Under the pieces are notes generated by a model that was not told the DNA's origin, ran no database searches, and saw nothing but the letters and a program-made list of their open reading frames with translations. From JAKPCT01 sp029553165 (lineage in GTDB: Bacteria > Bacillota > UBA4882 > UBA8346), in contig DAORZT010000016.1 of the NCBI GenBank assembly GCA_035359995.1, positions 1 through 45,186 of the forward strand: DNA of 45,186 bases, written 5' to 3'. The number at the start of each line of letters is the position of its first letter. Positions within the stretch are counted from its first letter, which is position 1. The translations under genes were made by a program, and so were the position numbers. Below, one piece after another: positions 7,426 to 16,622 of this stretch.

Positions 7426-8655
7426 TTAATCAAATACCGAAATAGACCCGTACACACCATCGTAACCCGGTTGAATCGTGACATTTCCATTACGTAACCG
7501 CTTAATCGCTGTGCTGATCCGTATACCGGCTTTCTCCTCCAAATCATTAACAGCTACATCGCGCAAAATCGAGATTTCCGGTCCAAACTCCGCTAGTAAT
7601 TGATAATAGATCTGTTTTACCCGCTGTGAATTTTCACCCATCCCCAAACCGGTAGCAATAATCTGCCGGAGCGGGATCAGTCTTTGAAATTCTTTAGCCC
7701 CTTCCGGCCGATACCCATAAGGACGGTCGGCCAACTCATTTAAGCGATTGAGAACACCTATAGTGACCGGTTTACCACACTTCGGACAGATCCCGCCGGC
7801 TGCTCTTGTTTGACTGGGTTCCCAACAAAGATCACAGTTACGATGGCCATCATAATGGTACTTACCTTCTTCGGGGAAGAATTCAATCGTTCCCAGAAAA
7901 TGATCCTCCCCCTTACCCTGCAACGCATTGGCTAATCCCCGGTATGAGAACTCCGCAGCGAACAGATTCGCCTCACGTGCCAGGTTTTGAGGGTTATGTG
8001 CATCCGAATTGGATACTAACTGAAACCGATCTAACGCCGACCACTGCCAGTTCATCGCCGGATCCGAAGAAAGGCCGGTCTCCAGTGCAAAAATACAGGT
8101 TGTCAAATCCTCATAGCATTCAGTGAGATCATCAAAACCCGACTTCGAACCGAATACCGAAAAATGGGGTGTCCAAATATGAGCGGGAATAAAAATAACT
8201 TCTGGACAAAGATTCAAAATCAGGTCAAGTAAGTAATAACTATCAAACCCCAGGATTGGACGGCCGTCAGACCGAAGATTAAACCCGCGCTCCTCAAGTT
8301 TATTCGCAATTGATTCTGCTGCTTCTAGCGAAGGCAGTACCACCAGATGATGTACTTTTCTGGTCTTTCCCTTTTTCTTATAAACCGTACTGATCTCACC
8401 GCTGATCACAAACCGGACATCAGGCTGATTGGGAATCTCCGGTTTCGGGGAATCAACTAATCGATAAAAACCAGATTCGGCAGCTACCAATTGCTTTTTT
8501 AACTCCTGACGCCATCCCGGATGAGTAAAATCACCGGTACCTACCAGTGAAACCCCCTTCAGGCCTGCCCAACGATACAATTGTTGCAGATTGCAGTCTT
8601 TACTGGTGGCAATCGAGTTATGGGAATGAATGTGCAGATCGGCAATCCAGCTCAT
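7426..8655 (-). CDS. PHP-domain protein, Endonuclease Q-like (TIGR00375 family)
   Basis: The 409-aa product is a PHP-fold metal-dependent phosphoesterase. Visible metal ligands are H8 and H10 (DLHIHSH), E87 (SGEIST), H102/H103, H159 and H164 (PAHIWTPHF), and D218/H220 (NSDAH). A zinc finger with C274, C277, C290 and C293 follows. This PHP plus Cys4 plus short C-terminal helical layout is that of the archaeal Endonuclease Q family, which nicks DNA 5' of deaminated bases (uracil, hypoxanthine, xanthine) and has some bacterial members. The C-terminal 100 residues (LNRLNELADRPYGYRPEG, then ISTAIKRLRNG) fit the same family. The biochemical activity is inferred from domain order. The gene lies between malic enzyme and folD. 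Confidence 0.82.
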   Translation of the reverse strand: MSWIADLHIHSHNSIATSKDCNLQQLYRWAGLKGVSLVGTGDFTHPGWRQELKKQLVAAESGFYRLVDSPKPEIPNQPDVRFVISGEISTVYKKKGKTRKVHHLVVLPSLEAAESIANKLEERGFNLRSDGRPILGFDSYYLLDLILNLCPEVIFIPAHIWTPHFSVFGSKSGFDDLTECYEDLTTCIFALETGLSSDPAMNWQWSALDRFQLVSNSDAHNPQNLAREANLFAAEFSYRGLANALQGKGEDHFLGTIEFFPEEGKYHYDGHRNCDLCWEPSQTRAAGGICPKCGKPVTIGVLNRLNELADRPYGYRPEGAKEFQRLIPLRQIIATGLGMGENSQRVKQIYYQLLAEFGPEISILRDVAVNDLEEKAGIRISTAIKRLRNGNVTIQPGYDGVYGSISVFD

Positions 8656-8677
8656 TCAACGAACCTCAAGCTGCAAC

Positions 8678-9907
8678 TTAAATCAAGCCCCGTTTTTTGA
8701 GTCCTTGAGTCAGTTCAGCAATTGTTTTTGGTTCCCGGGCGACACCGGTCTCCATTGCAGCCTGCGCTACTGCCAGCGCAACTGCCGGAACCACTCGGCG
8801 GTCAAATGGTTTGGGAATCACGTATTCCGGACTGAGTTCCGCGTCGGTTATTAGATTGGCAATTGCTTGGGCTGCCGCCACTTTCATCCGTTCGTTGATC
8901 TCACTCGCACGGACATCGAGCGCACCCCGGAAGATACCCGGGAAACCCAGGACGTTATTTACCTGATTGGGGAAGTCGGAACGGCCGGTCCCCACCACTG
9001 CGGCACCTGCAGCCAAAGCATCTTCGGGCATAATCTCCGGGACCGGATTGGCCAAGGCAAAGACGATTGCATTCGGCGCCATTGAAGCAACCATCTCTTT
9101 GGTAACAACATTGGCGACTGAAACTCCGATAAAGATATCTGCCCCTATCATTACATCCTTGAGGGTCCCTTTTTCTCCTTCGGGGTTGGTTAACAGCGCA
9201 ATTTCTTCTTTATATTTATTCTTGGGATCGATTCCCGGATACAGTACACCCTTGCTATCACAGATTCGGATATTTCGAAAGTTAACTCCGGCTGCCTCTA
9301 ATAACTTAGCAATCGAAATTCCCGCAGCCCCGGCACCATTGATAACCACCTTGACTTGGGTAATATCCTTTTTAATCAGTTTTAAAGCATTGATAACCCC
9401 TGCAAAGGTTACCACCGCTGTCCCGTGCTGATCATCATGGAAAACCGGTATCTTCAGACTGTTCTTTAATTGTTCTTCAATCTCAAAACAACGCGGACCG
9501 GAGATGTCTTCCAAATTAACCCCGCCAAAGGTTGGTTCCAGCCATTTAACTGCTTGGACAACTTCTGAAACTTCTTTAGTATTTAAACAGATCGGAAACG
9601 CATCAACATCAGCAAAACTTTTGAATAAGATTGCCTTGCCTTCCATAACAGGTAATGCAGCTTCGGCGCCAATATCACCCAAGCCTAAAACCGCAGTCCC
9701 ATCGGATACAACTGCAACCATATTCCCACGATTCGTATATACATAGCTAAGGTTAGGATCTTTCTCAATCTCCTTACATGGTTCGGCGACTCCAGGTGAA
9801 TAAGCCAAACTCAAGTCATTTTGATTCTCAACCTTAACCTTACTCAATACAGCTACTTTGCCCCGGTTTTTAAGATGTAATTCTAAAGCTTCCTCTCGTA
9901 AAGCCAT
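8678..9907 (-). CDS. NAD(P)-dependent malic enzyme
   Basis: It decarboxylates malate to pyruvate. The bacterial short form (409 aa) shows YSPGVAEPC, the catalytic Lys segment GKAILFKSFADVDAFPIC, DDQHGTAVVTFAG and the Rossmann GAGAAG in VVINGAGAAGISIAKLL. The ATG at 9907 follows AGGGGGAATTAAA, so I prefer it over the longer frame to 9934. The gene is separated by 22 nt from the EndoQ-like gene and by about 175 nt from dnaE; no terminator is visible between it and dnaE. Together with the Fe-S fumarase near 17 kb it would support C4 to pyruvate conversion in an anaerobe. NAD versus NADP preference cannot be read. Confidence 0.94.
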   Translation of the reverse strand: MALREEALELHLKNRGKVAVLSKVKVENQNDLSLAYSPGVAEPCKEIEKDPNLSYVYTNRGNMVAVVSDGTAVLGLGDIGAEAALPVMEGKAILFKSFADVDAFPICLNTKEVSEVVQAVKWLEPTFGGVNLEDISGPRCFEIEEQLKNSLKIPVFHDDQHGTAVVTFAGVINALKLIKKDITQVKVVINGAGAAGISIAKLLEAAGVNFRNIRICDSKGVLYPGIDPKNKYKEEIALLTNPEGEKGTLKDVMIGADIFIGVSVANVVTKEMVASMAPNAIVFALANPVPEIMPEDALAAGAAVVGTGRSDFPNQVNNVLGFPGIFRGALDVRASEINERMKVAAAQAIANLITDAELSPEYVIPKPFDRRVVPAVALAVAQAAMETGVAREPKTIAELTQGLKKRGLI

Positions 9908-10083
9908 TTTAATTCCCCCTAAAATATAATCCAAATACCCGTTCCAATTAAAACCACTGCAACTATTCTAACTTAAACCATCTGGCAGAGCAAGTTAATT
10001 TGCGACTATTTAAAGAATAATTTAATAATGCTTTTCAATTACTGAAATTCTGTTTCAAAATTTGATTGTAAGCTAATCAAAGA

Positions 10084-13000
10084 TCAAAGCCAACGCAATT
10101 GTGTTGCCAAGATTTTCTTGCCACGTTCCTCTTCCTGGATCCTCCCTTTGACAATCACGACTCGCTCCAGCGAATAACCAGCGCCAACCTTCTCATATAA
10201 CCTGGGAAAGACAACCACCTCTATCATTCCTGTCAAATCTTCAAGGACAAATGTCGCCATCGGTTCACCATTCTTAGTGATCAGACTCCGCCAGCCAATT
10301 ACCAGACCACCAACCAAAATCTCCTTACCATCAGCTTCCTCATCAAGTTCAGCAAGTGGTTTAATCCCATTTTCATTAAATTTTTGAACCCATTCATCAA
10401 GCGGATGGCCTGACAAATAGACCCCCAAATACTCCCGTTCCTGCTCGAGGATCTCCCGTGCGGTAAACTCGGGTAAACTGGCATCCGGAACATCGGGCTC
10501 ATCTGCCTCAACAAACAAATCCAGCAGATTTAATTGGTTCCGATTTGCCGGACTGCGATGAAACTCTTCCAGGACCGAATCCAACTTTGTCAACAAATTA
10601 CAGCGTCCCACTCCCAAAGAGTCAAACGCACCGGCACGAATCAAACTCTCGATCACCCGTTTATTGATTAATTGCTGGTTATTCCTGCTGCAAAAGTCCC
10701 TTAAAGAATGGTATTCCCCGTTTTGCTCCCGTTCGCTGATGATCTTCTCAATCGCTCCAATCCCTAAATTCTTGATTCCCATCAAGCCAAACCGGATATT
10801 ATCACCTTCAGGGACAAACGATGCCTGGCTACGGTTAATATCAGGATGGAGAATCTTAATATTGAGACGACGGCACTCCTCAACGTACAAACCAATCTTA
10901 TCGGGATTACCCATCATACTGGTTAATAATGCTGCCAAATACTCTTGCGGATAGTTACTCTTTAAGTAAGCAGTCTGATAAACAACAACCGCATAAGCAG
11001 CAGAATGCGACTTATTAAAACCATACCCCGAAAAATATTCCATCAGTTCAAAGATCTCAACCGCTTTGGCTTCGGGAATGCCTCGCGCTTTTGATCCGTT
11101 AATAAATTTCTCACGGAGTGCTGCCAAAGTCTCCGGTTTCTTCTTGGCCATCGCTCTCCGGACCAAATCCGCTTCTCCTAATGTAAATCCACCCAGGTCA
11201 CTGGCGATCCGCATCACTTGTTCCTGATACAAAATTACACCATAGGTTTCAGCCAAGATCGGTTCCAATGAGGGATGCAAATAGGTAATCTGTTTTAATC
11301 CATGGCGCCCCATGATAAAGTCATCAACCATCCCACTCCCTAACGGCCCGGGACGATATAACGCCATCAATGCAATTAAATCAGCTATATTCTCTGGTTT
11401 CAAACGGACCAATAAATTACGAATTCCACGACTCTCAAGTTGAAAAACCCCAAGGGTATGTCCTTTTTGAAGCATCGCAAAAGTCAACTGGTCATTGGTG
11501 GGGATCTTGGTTAGATCCACTGTTTCACCACGGTTGGCTTCAATCAATCTGATTGTGTCGCGAATCACCGTTAACGTCCGTAGCCCCAAAAAATCCATCT
11601 TCAGCAGTCCTAGTGCTTCAATATCTTCCATCGGATACTGCGTAATTATTTCAGCTTCGTTCGATAACGCTAGTGGCAGATAATTGATCAATTCCTCTTT
11701 CGCAATCACCACACCCGCGGCATGAGTTGAAGCGTGGCGCGGAAATCCTTCAACTTTGGAAGCAAGATTCAGAAGATTTTCAATTTGACGATTACCACTC
11801 GCTAACTGGCGTAAATCAGGTGACTGGTCTAAAGCCTCTCGAATCGAGATTCCCAACTCCCCGGGGATCAATTTGGCAACCCGATCAACTTCGCCGTAAG
11901 ACATTCCTAATGCCCTGCCGACATCACGAATTGCTGCTTTGGCAGCCATGGTCCCAAAGGTGATTATCTGCGCCACCTGCTTGGAACCAAAGCGCTTGCG
12001 GACATAGTTAATTACTTCATTCCGTCTTTCATAACAAAAATCAATATCAATATCCGGCATCGAAACCCGCTCCGGATTTAAAAACCGTTCAAATAATAAA
12101 CCATACTCCAACGGATCGAGATCGGTGATTCCCAGCAGATATGCAACCAAACTCCCTGCCGCCGACCCTCGGCCCGGCCCGACCATGATCCGGTTTTGCT
12201 TTGCAAATGATACAAAGTCATTGACTACCAAGAAATAACCCGAAAAACCCATCTCCTTGATTGTCTTCAGTTCATAAACCAGTCGCGCCTCATAGGAAGA
12301 ATCCCATTTGATATCCCGTCTGGTAATCCCTTCGCGACACAATCTTTCTAAGTATTCATTAGAAGTCATTGCCGGTGGCGTTTCAAAACTTGGCATTATA
12401 ATTTTATTTAATTCGAGGGAAACATCACACCGTTCACTAATGGCGATCGTATTTTGCAACGCTTCCGGACAATCAAAGAAGAGCTCTTCCATCTCCGCAG
12501 CTGTTTTAAGGTAAAACTCTGCAGTCGGAAACTTCAAACGATCAGGTTCATCAATCGTCTTACCGGTCTGAATACATAAAAGGACATCATGGACCAGGGC
12601 ATCTTCTTTATTAATATAATGAACATCATTCGTAGCAACCACTGGAACATGGTACTGGCGGGACAGACGGAGCAATTCCCGGTTAACATTACGCTGTTGG
12701 GCAAGTTGTTGGTATTGCAGCTCCAAAAAAAAGTTATTGGGCCCGAAAATATCTTGATAAATTGATAATTTCTGAGTGGCTAATTCTAACTGATTATTCA
12801 AAATCAAACTGGGAATCTCCCCATGTAGACACGCTGACAATCCGATGAGCCCACGCGAGTATTGCCGCAGTACATCGAGATCAATCCGCGGCTTGTAATA
12901 AAAACCTTCTAAATGAGCAATTGAAACCAGTCTAAGCAGATTCTGATAGCCCTGATTATTCTCGGCCAATAACACCAAATGATAGTAATTATCATCAACT

Positions 13001-13242
13001 TTAGGGGTTTTATCAGTTAATTTACGGGGAGCAAGATAAACTTCACAACCAATAATTGGTTTAATATTATATTTCTTGGCCAACTGATAAAACTTCAGGC
13101 AGCCATACATCACACCATGATCAGTAATCCCCAGCGCCGGCATCCGGTATTCGGAAGCCTTCTTCATTAAACTCTCAAGCTCAGCGGCTCCGTCAAGCAA
13201 TGAATATTGAGTATGGACATGTAAGTGAACAAAATTCGACAT
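10084..13242 (-). CDS. dnaE: DNA polymerase III alpha subunit, DnaE type
   Basis: The 1052-aa product is a C-family replicative polymerase. The N-terminal PHP domain is intact (HLHVHTQYSLLDG, then GITDHGVMYG). The palm catalytic Asp pair sits in MPDIDIDFCYERR near residue 390-400, followed by the fingers (YGFNKSHSAAYAVVVYQTAYLK) and tandem HhH region. A C-terminal OB fold (EILVGGLVIGWRS, then ATFVLEDLTGMIEVVVFP) ends the protein. It lacks the longer C-terminal tau-binding region of the 1160-aa proteobacterial DnaE, so it resembles the shorter Firmicutes-type proteins. No intein is present. The ATG at 13242 has a TGGAGTAGTT ribosome site. Confidence 0.97.
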   Translation of the reverse strand: MSNFVHLHVHTQYSLLDGAAELESLMKKASEYRMPALGITDHGVMYGCLKFYQLAKKYNIKPIIGCEVYLAPRKLTDKTPKVDDNYYHLVLLAENNQGYQNLLRLVSIAHLEGFYYKPRIDLDVLRQYSRGLIGLSACLHGEIPSLILNNQLELATQKLSIYQDIFGPNNFFLELQYQQLAQQRNVNRELLRLSRQYHVPVVATNDVHYINKEDALVHDVLLCIQTGKTIDEPDRLKFPTAEFYLKTAAEMEELFFDCPEALQNTIAISERCDVSLELNKIIMPSFETPPAMTSNEYLERLCREGITRRDIKWDSSYEARLVYELKTIKEMGFSGYFLVVNDFVSFAKQNRIMVGPGRGSAAGSLVAYLLGITDLDPLEYGLLFERFLNPERVSMPDIDIDFCYERRNEVINYVRKRFGSKQVAQIITFGTMAAKAAIRDVGRALGMSYGEVDRVAKLIPGELGISIREALDQSPDLRQLASGNRQIENLLNLASKVEGFPRHASTHAAGVVIAKEELINYLPLALSNEAEIITQYPMEDIEALGLLKMDFLGLRTLTVIRDTIRLIEANRGETVDLTKIPTNDQLTFAMLQKGHTLGVFQLESRGIRNLLVRLKPENIADLIALMALYRPGPLGSGMVDDFIMGRHGLKQITYLHPSLEPILAETYGVILYQEQVMRIASDLGGFTLGEADLVRRAMAKKKPETLAALREKFINGSKARGIPEAKAVEIFELMEYFSGYGFNKSHSAAYAVVVYQTAYLKSNYPQEYLAALLTSMMGNPDKIGLYVEECRRLNIKILHPDINRSQASFVPEGDNIRFGLMGIKNLGIGAIEKIISEREQNGEYHSLRDFCSRNNQQLINKRVIESLIRAGAFDSLGVGRCNLLTKLDSVLEEFHRSPANRNQLNLLDLFVEADEPDVPDASLPEFTAREILEQEREYLGVYLSGHPLDEWVQKFNENGIKPLAELDEEADGKEILVGGLVIGWRSLITKNGEPMATFVLEDLTGMIEVVVFPRLYEKVGAGYSLERVVIVKGRIQEEERGKKILATQLRWL

Positions 13243-13284
13243 AACTACTCCAGTTGTTTTTTATAAAATTCTTCAATAAAAAAT

Positions 13285-13310
13285 TTAAAAACCCTGCCAA
13301 ATAGCAGGGT
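13285..13310 (-). terminator. Terminator of the zinc-ribbon gene
   Basis: The 7-bp stem ACCCTGC/GCAGGGT (13291-13297 with 13304-13310) is followed in the minus direction by TTTTTAAATTTT. It separates the zinc-ribbon gene from dnaE. Confidence 0.8.
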
Positions 13311-13356
13311 CGAATTAACTATCAATAATTATATTTAATTATTATTCCAATCGTGC

Positions 13357-13638
13357 TTACCGTTTTGCTTGAAAACAGTCACGGCAATAAACCGGTTTTC
13401 CGCTGGTTGGTTGGAATGGAACTTGGGTTTCTACGCCACATTCCGAACATACGGTAGTATACATCTGACGTGGACGGCGATCACCAAATCCTCTTTGTTG
13501 CTTTCTGGCTGCTCGGCATTCCGGACAACGTCCAGGTTCATTCTCGAATCCTTTTGAAGCATAGAATTCTTGTTCACTGGCGCTAAACACAAATTCTTGT
13601 CCGCAATCTTTACAGGTTAAGGTCTTGTCTTGAAACAT
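13357..13638 (-). CDS. Small double zinc-ribbon protein
   Basis: The 93-aa protein contains four CxxC knuckles: CKDCGQEF and CPEC in the N-terminal half, CSECG and CRDC in the C-terminal half. A basic linker (AARKQQRGFGDRRPRQ) lies between them. The first half matches the probable zinc-ribbon family found next to FYASKGFENEPGRCPECR. Such proteins are widespread in Bacillota and Chloroflexota but have no assigned role; nucleic-acid binding is plausible from the basic linker. The ATG has AGGAGGATTTTT upstream. The gene has its own terminator and about 260 nt of upstream non-coding sequence. Confidence 0.85.
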   Translation of the reverse strand: MFQDKTLTCKDCGQEFVFSASEQEFYASKGFENEPGRCPECRAARKQQRGFGDRRPRQMYTTVCSECGVETQVPFQPTSGKPVYCRDCFQAKR

Positions 13639-13830
13639 AAAAATCCTCCTAAATTCAGCCCGCAGGGCATTGAGATAAAGGCCTTTCCCTTCGGACTAAT
13701 ATGGAGGCAAACATTTACTGATAAGTTCTGCAACCAAACAATCCCAAGATTTAAGGCTCTACTAATAGCTTAACACAGGATCTGGCAAGATGGCAATAGT
13801 TCTATTTAACTAAAAATAGATAATTTTTCT

Positions 13831-13857
13831 TTAGTAAGCGACTTAACAGACCGATAT
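13831..13857 (+). promoter_or_regulatory. Possible sigma-28 (SigD/FliA)-type promoter of the PilZ gene
   Basis: ACCGATAT at 13850-13857 differs by one base from the SigD -10 consensus GCCGATAT. A weak -35 (TTAG, 13831-13834) lies 15 nt upstream. It ends 46 nt before the PilZ start codon. The -35 match is poor, so this is a tentative call. Confidence 0.4.
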
Positions 13858-13903
13858 TTAAAGTAAATAGTCAGTTTTCGAAAATATTCGATGGGGTTAG
13901 AAC

Positions 13904-14551
13904 ATGCAAACGGATTCTTTGGTTAATAAATTTTTTAAAGTTGGCAATACTGTTCGAATCGAGTACAACGATGAAACGGGAAAAGTGACGACTTTTCAAG
14001 GAGTAATCAAACTGTTTAAAGATGATGAACTGCGACTGGGTTTGTTAACCGAAATATCATCCGATAAGATTCCAAAAAACAGTAAACTGTTCCTGGTCTT
14101 CAACAACAATGGTACTGATTATTATTTCACAGCTACTGTTTATGAGATCGTCAACAACAAACAGACGATTTTAACAACAAATCAGCCAAAACCAGCCGAC
14201 ATCTCTTCGTTACGCCGTTTCTTCCGTTGTGATGTCCATTTGGAGTTGATCTATTCATTTCGGGGCAAAGAGGTCCAAGGATGGATCAAAAACTTATCAG
14301 CATGTGGACTGTTAGCAATCTGCAGGACCAATCCCGAATTAAAAGTAGGATTTATTATGGAATGTCAGTTTCAAATCCCGACGCTGCAAGAGGTTATTCA
14401 TGTCAAAGGGCAACTGGTCAGAGTGGAACCGGCCCTCGACGCCAAACAACTGATTGCCGTTAACTTTTTCGATATTTCGGAACGGCATCAAAGTGCGGTG
14501 ATCAAATACCTCTTCCAACGGCAACGGGAGATCGCCCAGAAAGTTAAGTAA
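13904..14551 (+). CDS. PilZ-domain c-di-GMP receptor, YcgR-like
   Basis: The 215-aa protein has an N-terminal YcgR-type beta domain (residues 10-95) and a PilZ domain from about 100. The two c-di-GMP motifs are both intact: RxxxR at R104-R108 (RRFFR) and NxSxxG at N130-G135 (NLSACG). YcgR-like proteins slow or redirect flagellar motors when c-di-GMP is high. The ATG follows GGGGTTAGAAC. It is one of few plus-strand genes here, is monocistronic, and ends at a strong terminator. A SigD-like -10 upstream would agree with a motility role. Confidence 0.9.
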   Translation: MQTDSLVNKFFKVGNTVRIEYNDETGKVTTFQGVIKLFKDDELRLGLLTEISSDKIPKNSKLFLVFNNNGTDYYFTATVYEIVNNKQTILTTNQPKPADISSLRRFFRCDVHLELIYSFRGKEVQGWIKNLSACGLLAICRTNPELKVGFIMECQFQIPTLQEVIHVKGQLVRVEPALDAKQLIAVNFFDISERHQSAVIKYLFQRQREIAQKVK

Positions 14552-14556
14552 AAAAA

Positions 14557-14585
14557 ATAATGGGTATCACCCATTATACTTTTTT
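14557..14585. terminator. Bidirectional terminator between the PilZ gene and tRNA-Pro
   Basis: A 9-bp perfect stem ATAATGGGT/ACCCATTAT (14557-14565 with 14569-14577) has a 3-nt loop. ACTTTTTT follows on the plus side. On the minus side the A run at 14550-14556 becomes a T run. It can stop the plus-strand PilZ transcript and the minus-strand tRNA transcript. Confidence 0.9.
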
Positions 14586-14590
14586 CTAAA

Positions 14591-14667
14591 TGGTCGGGGC
14601 GACAGGATTCGAACCTACGACCCCCTGCTCCCAAGGCAGGTGCGCTACCAAACTGCGCTACGCCCCG
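14591..14667 (-). tRNA. tRNA-Pro (anticodon TGG)
   Basis: A complete 77-nt cloverleaf is visible on the minus strand. It has acceptor CGGGGCG/CGCCCCG, D arm GCGC-AGTTTGGTA-GCGC, anticodon arm CCTGC-CTTGGGA-GCAGG with anticodon TGG, T arm with GTTCGAAT and an encoded CCA end. It sits about 105 nt after the phosphodiesterase gene and just before the bidirectional terminator. Confidence 0.97.
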
Positions 14668-14771
14668 AACGAATTATTTAACGCATGAATAAGTTTACCT
14701 CAGAAAAGATCTCAAGTCAATAGTAAAATTATAAGTCATCACAAATATTATCTGGATTATTTTCCCTGCTC

Positions 14772-15245
14772 TTAGATTCGCCCGTGCACCAAATGAATCC
14801 CTTGTTCATCAGTCTCAATGATCCCGTAAGAGGGTCCCAAGTACGAACGTTCCCGATAGAGCGTTCCCGGATTAAACAATCTGATGCCATTCCATTCATC
14901 AATCAACGGAAGATGAGTGTGACCAAAGACAACCAGATTAACTCCCTTTTCTTGTGCCAACAAACTGATTCTGGTCAACCCCGATTTAACTCCAAACAGA
15001 TGTCCGTGGGTTAATAAGACTTTGTATTGATCCAAGTAAAAAATCTCAACTTCGGAAAAGCCAACGGCAAAATCACAGTTCCCTTTCACTCCCCGGACCA
15101 CTATCCCGGTTTCTTCTTTCAAACGTTCAATATCCCGAATCCCATCACCGGTAAACAGAAGGTGATCAACCTTTCCCATTTGGGCCAACGCCTTTTTTAA
15201 TTCATTATAACTCCCGTGTATATCTCCAACCACACCGACCCGCAT
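14772..15245 (-). CDS. YfcE/MJ0936-family metallophosphoesterase
   Basis: The 157-aa single-domain calcineurin-like phosphoesterase has all metal motifs: GDIHGSYNEL, FTGDGIRD, GVKGNCDF, LTHGHLFG and GHTHLPL. Family members hydrolyse phosphodiesters in vitro; the cellular substrate is unclear. It starts 8 nt after rdgB, with a GAGGTGACTG ribosome site before the ATG. The order rph, rdgB, phosphodiesterase equals rph-ysnA-ysnB of Bacillus subtilis, so this is the ysnB counterpart. Confidence 0.93.
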   Translation of the reverse strand: MRVGVVGDIHGSYNELKKALAQMGKVDHLLFTGDGIRDIERLKEETGIVVRGVKGNCDFAVGFSEVEIFYLDQYKVLLTHGHLFGVKSGLTRISLLAQEKGVNLVVFGHTHLPLIDEWNGIRLFNPGTLYRERSYLGPSYGIIETDEQGIHLVHGRI

Positions 15246-15253
15246 CAGTCACC

Positions 15254-15844
15254 TCAAACCTTAGCAAGTTTTGGTTTTAAATTGGCAATTGCCCGGCTAC
15301 GATGGCTAATCCGGTTTTTTTCTTCTTCCGAAAGCTCAGCCATCGTCTTCCCTAATTCTGGTATGTAAAATACCGGATCATATCCAAAACCATGATTGCC
15401 ACGCGGCTCGACAATCTCACCCTCAACTGCGCCTTCGGCAATCTCCACTTGTTTGCTCTGAGGTTCGTATAAGGCCATCACACAACGAAACCGGGCCGTC
15501 TTTCTGGTATCTTTATAGTCCGCTAACTTTTTCAGCAAGTATTGATAGCGTTCCCGGTCATTCCATTCCGGATTTCCATAGCGGGCAGAATAGACACCGG
15601 GCTCACCGTTTAACAGATCGACCTCCAATCCCGAATCATCCGCTAAACTCAACTCACCGGTATATTCGGCTACCGCTTTTGCTTTGATGATGGCATTATC
15701 AACAAATGTCCCGCCGTCTTCAATTATTTCCGGGAGATCAGAATAATAGCTTAGATCAACAATCTCAAACGCCAGATCAGCCAATAACTCTTTTAGTTCA
15801 GTAACTTTCCCCTTATTCCGGGTTGCCAGGACGAGTCTTCGCAA
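15254..15844 (-). CDS. rdgB: XTP/dITP pyrophosphatase (RdgB/HAM1)
   Basis: It removes deaminated purine nucleotides (dITP, XTP) from the pool. The 196-aa product shows LATRNKGKVTELKELL, the catalytic ADDSGLEVDLLNGEPGVYSA region, GFGYDPVF and SHRSRA at the expected places. The start is TTG at 15844, eight nt after GGAGG; the gene overlaps the 3' end of rph by 32 nt in another frame. In the same window the EndoQ-like nuclease would deal with deaminated bases in DNA, but the genes are not adjacent. Confidence 0.96.
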   Translation of the reverse strand: MRRLVLATRNKGKVTELKELLADLAFEIVDLSYYSDLPEIIEDGGTFVDNAIIKAKAVAEYTGELSLADDSGLEVDLLNGEPGVYSARYGNPEWNDRERYQYLLKKLADYKDTRKTARFRCVMALYEPQSKQVEIAEGAVEGEIVEPRGNHGFGYDPVFYIPELGKTMAELSEEEKNRISHRSRAIANLKPKLAKV

Positions 15845-16580
15845 CAGTTATACCTCCGATTCGCTCACAGATTGGTCCCAGAAGCTCTTTTTGGATCACA
15901 ATTAACTCCGCAATTCCTTTTTGGGCCAACTTCATCATTCCCTGCATTTGCTCCCAGTTAAACGGTTCCCCTTCTGCTGTTCCTTGAACCTCAACAATGT
16001 TACCGTTTCCAGTCATAACCAGATTCATATCCACCGATACCGTAGAGTCTTCAGCATAACAAAGATCCAATAATTGTTGGTTATCTTTGATTCCAACGCT
16101 GGTCGCCGCTAAGTAATCATACAAAGGAAGTTTTCCGGTTGGAATGGCTTTATGCAAGGCATCTGCTAAAGCAATAAAACTTCCGGTTATTGCAGCCGTT
16201 CGCGTCCCTCCGTCAGCTTGGATTACATCACAATCAACCCAGATTGTTTTTTCACCCAGCGCCGTCAGATCAACCACTGCTCGCAAAGCCCTGCCAATCA
16301 GTCGTTGAATCTCCTGGGTCCGACCGCTAATTTTACCCCGTGATGACTCCCGAACATTTCGTTGGGCGGTTGCTCTGGGAAGCATTGCATATTCGGCGCT
16401 GATCCAGCCCATACCTTGCCCACGTAACCATCCCGGAACCTTGTCTTCGATCGTTACCGTACAAACTACTTTCGTATTACCAACCTCAATTAAAACCGAT
16501 CCTTCGGCATGTATTATATAATCCCTCTGGATTTTCACTTCCCGCAGTTGATCATATTGACGTCCATCAATTCGTTCCAT
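15813..16580 (-). CDS. rph: Ribonuclease PH
   Basis: RNase PH trims tRNA 3' ends phosphorolytically, needing inorganic phosphate. The 255-aa product has GRTQEIQRLIGRALRAVVDL, the phosphate/metal site DVIQADGGTRTAAITG and an EVQGTAEG segment. The ATG at 16580 follows TTGGAGGACTTAA. The downstream tRNA-Pro gene in the same direction may be co-transcribed, which would be functionally fitting, although its CCA is encoded. Confidence 0.97.
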   Translation of the reverse strand: MERIDGRQYDQLREVKIQRDYIIHAEGSVLIEVGNTKVVCTVTIEDKVPGWLRGQGMGWISAEYAMLPRATAQRNVRESSRGKISGRTQEIQRLIGRALRAVVDLTALGEKTIWVDCDVIQADGGTRTAAITGSFIALADALHKAIPTGKLPLYDYLAATSVGIKDNQQLLDLCYAEDSTVSVDMNLVMTGNGNIVEVQGTAEGEPFNWEQMQGMMKLAQKGIAELIVIQKELLGPICERIGGITVAKTRPGNPE

Positions 16581-16622
16581 TTAAGTCCTCCAAAATTATA
16601 GTAATTATATAATCATTAATTC

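Noticed and set aside
8967..9431. Plus-strand 154-codon open frame inside malic enzyme
   Set aside because: It is antisense to a well-defined enzyme, has low-complexity Ser/Pro/Thr composition and no ribosome site.
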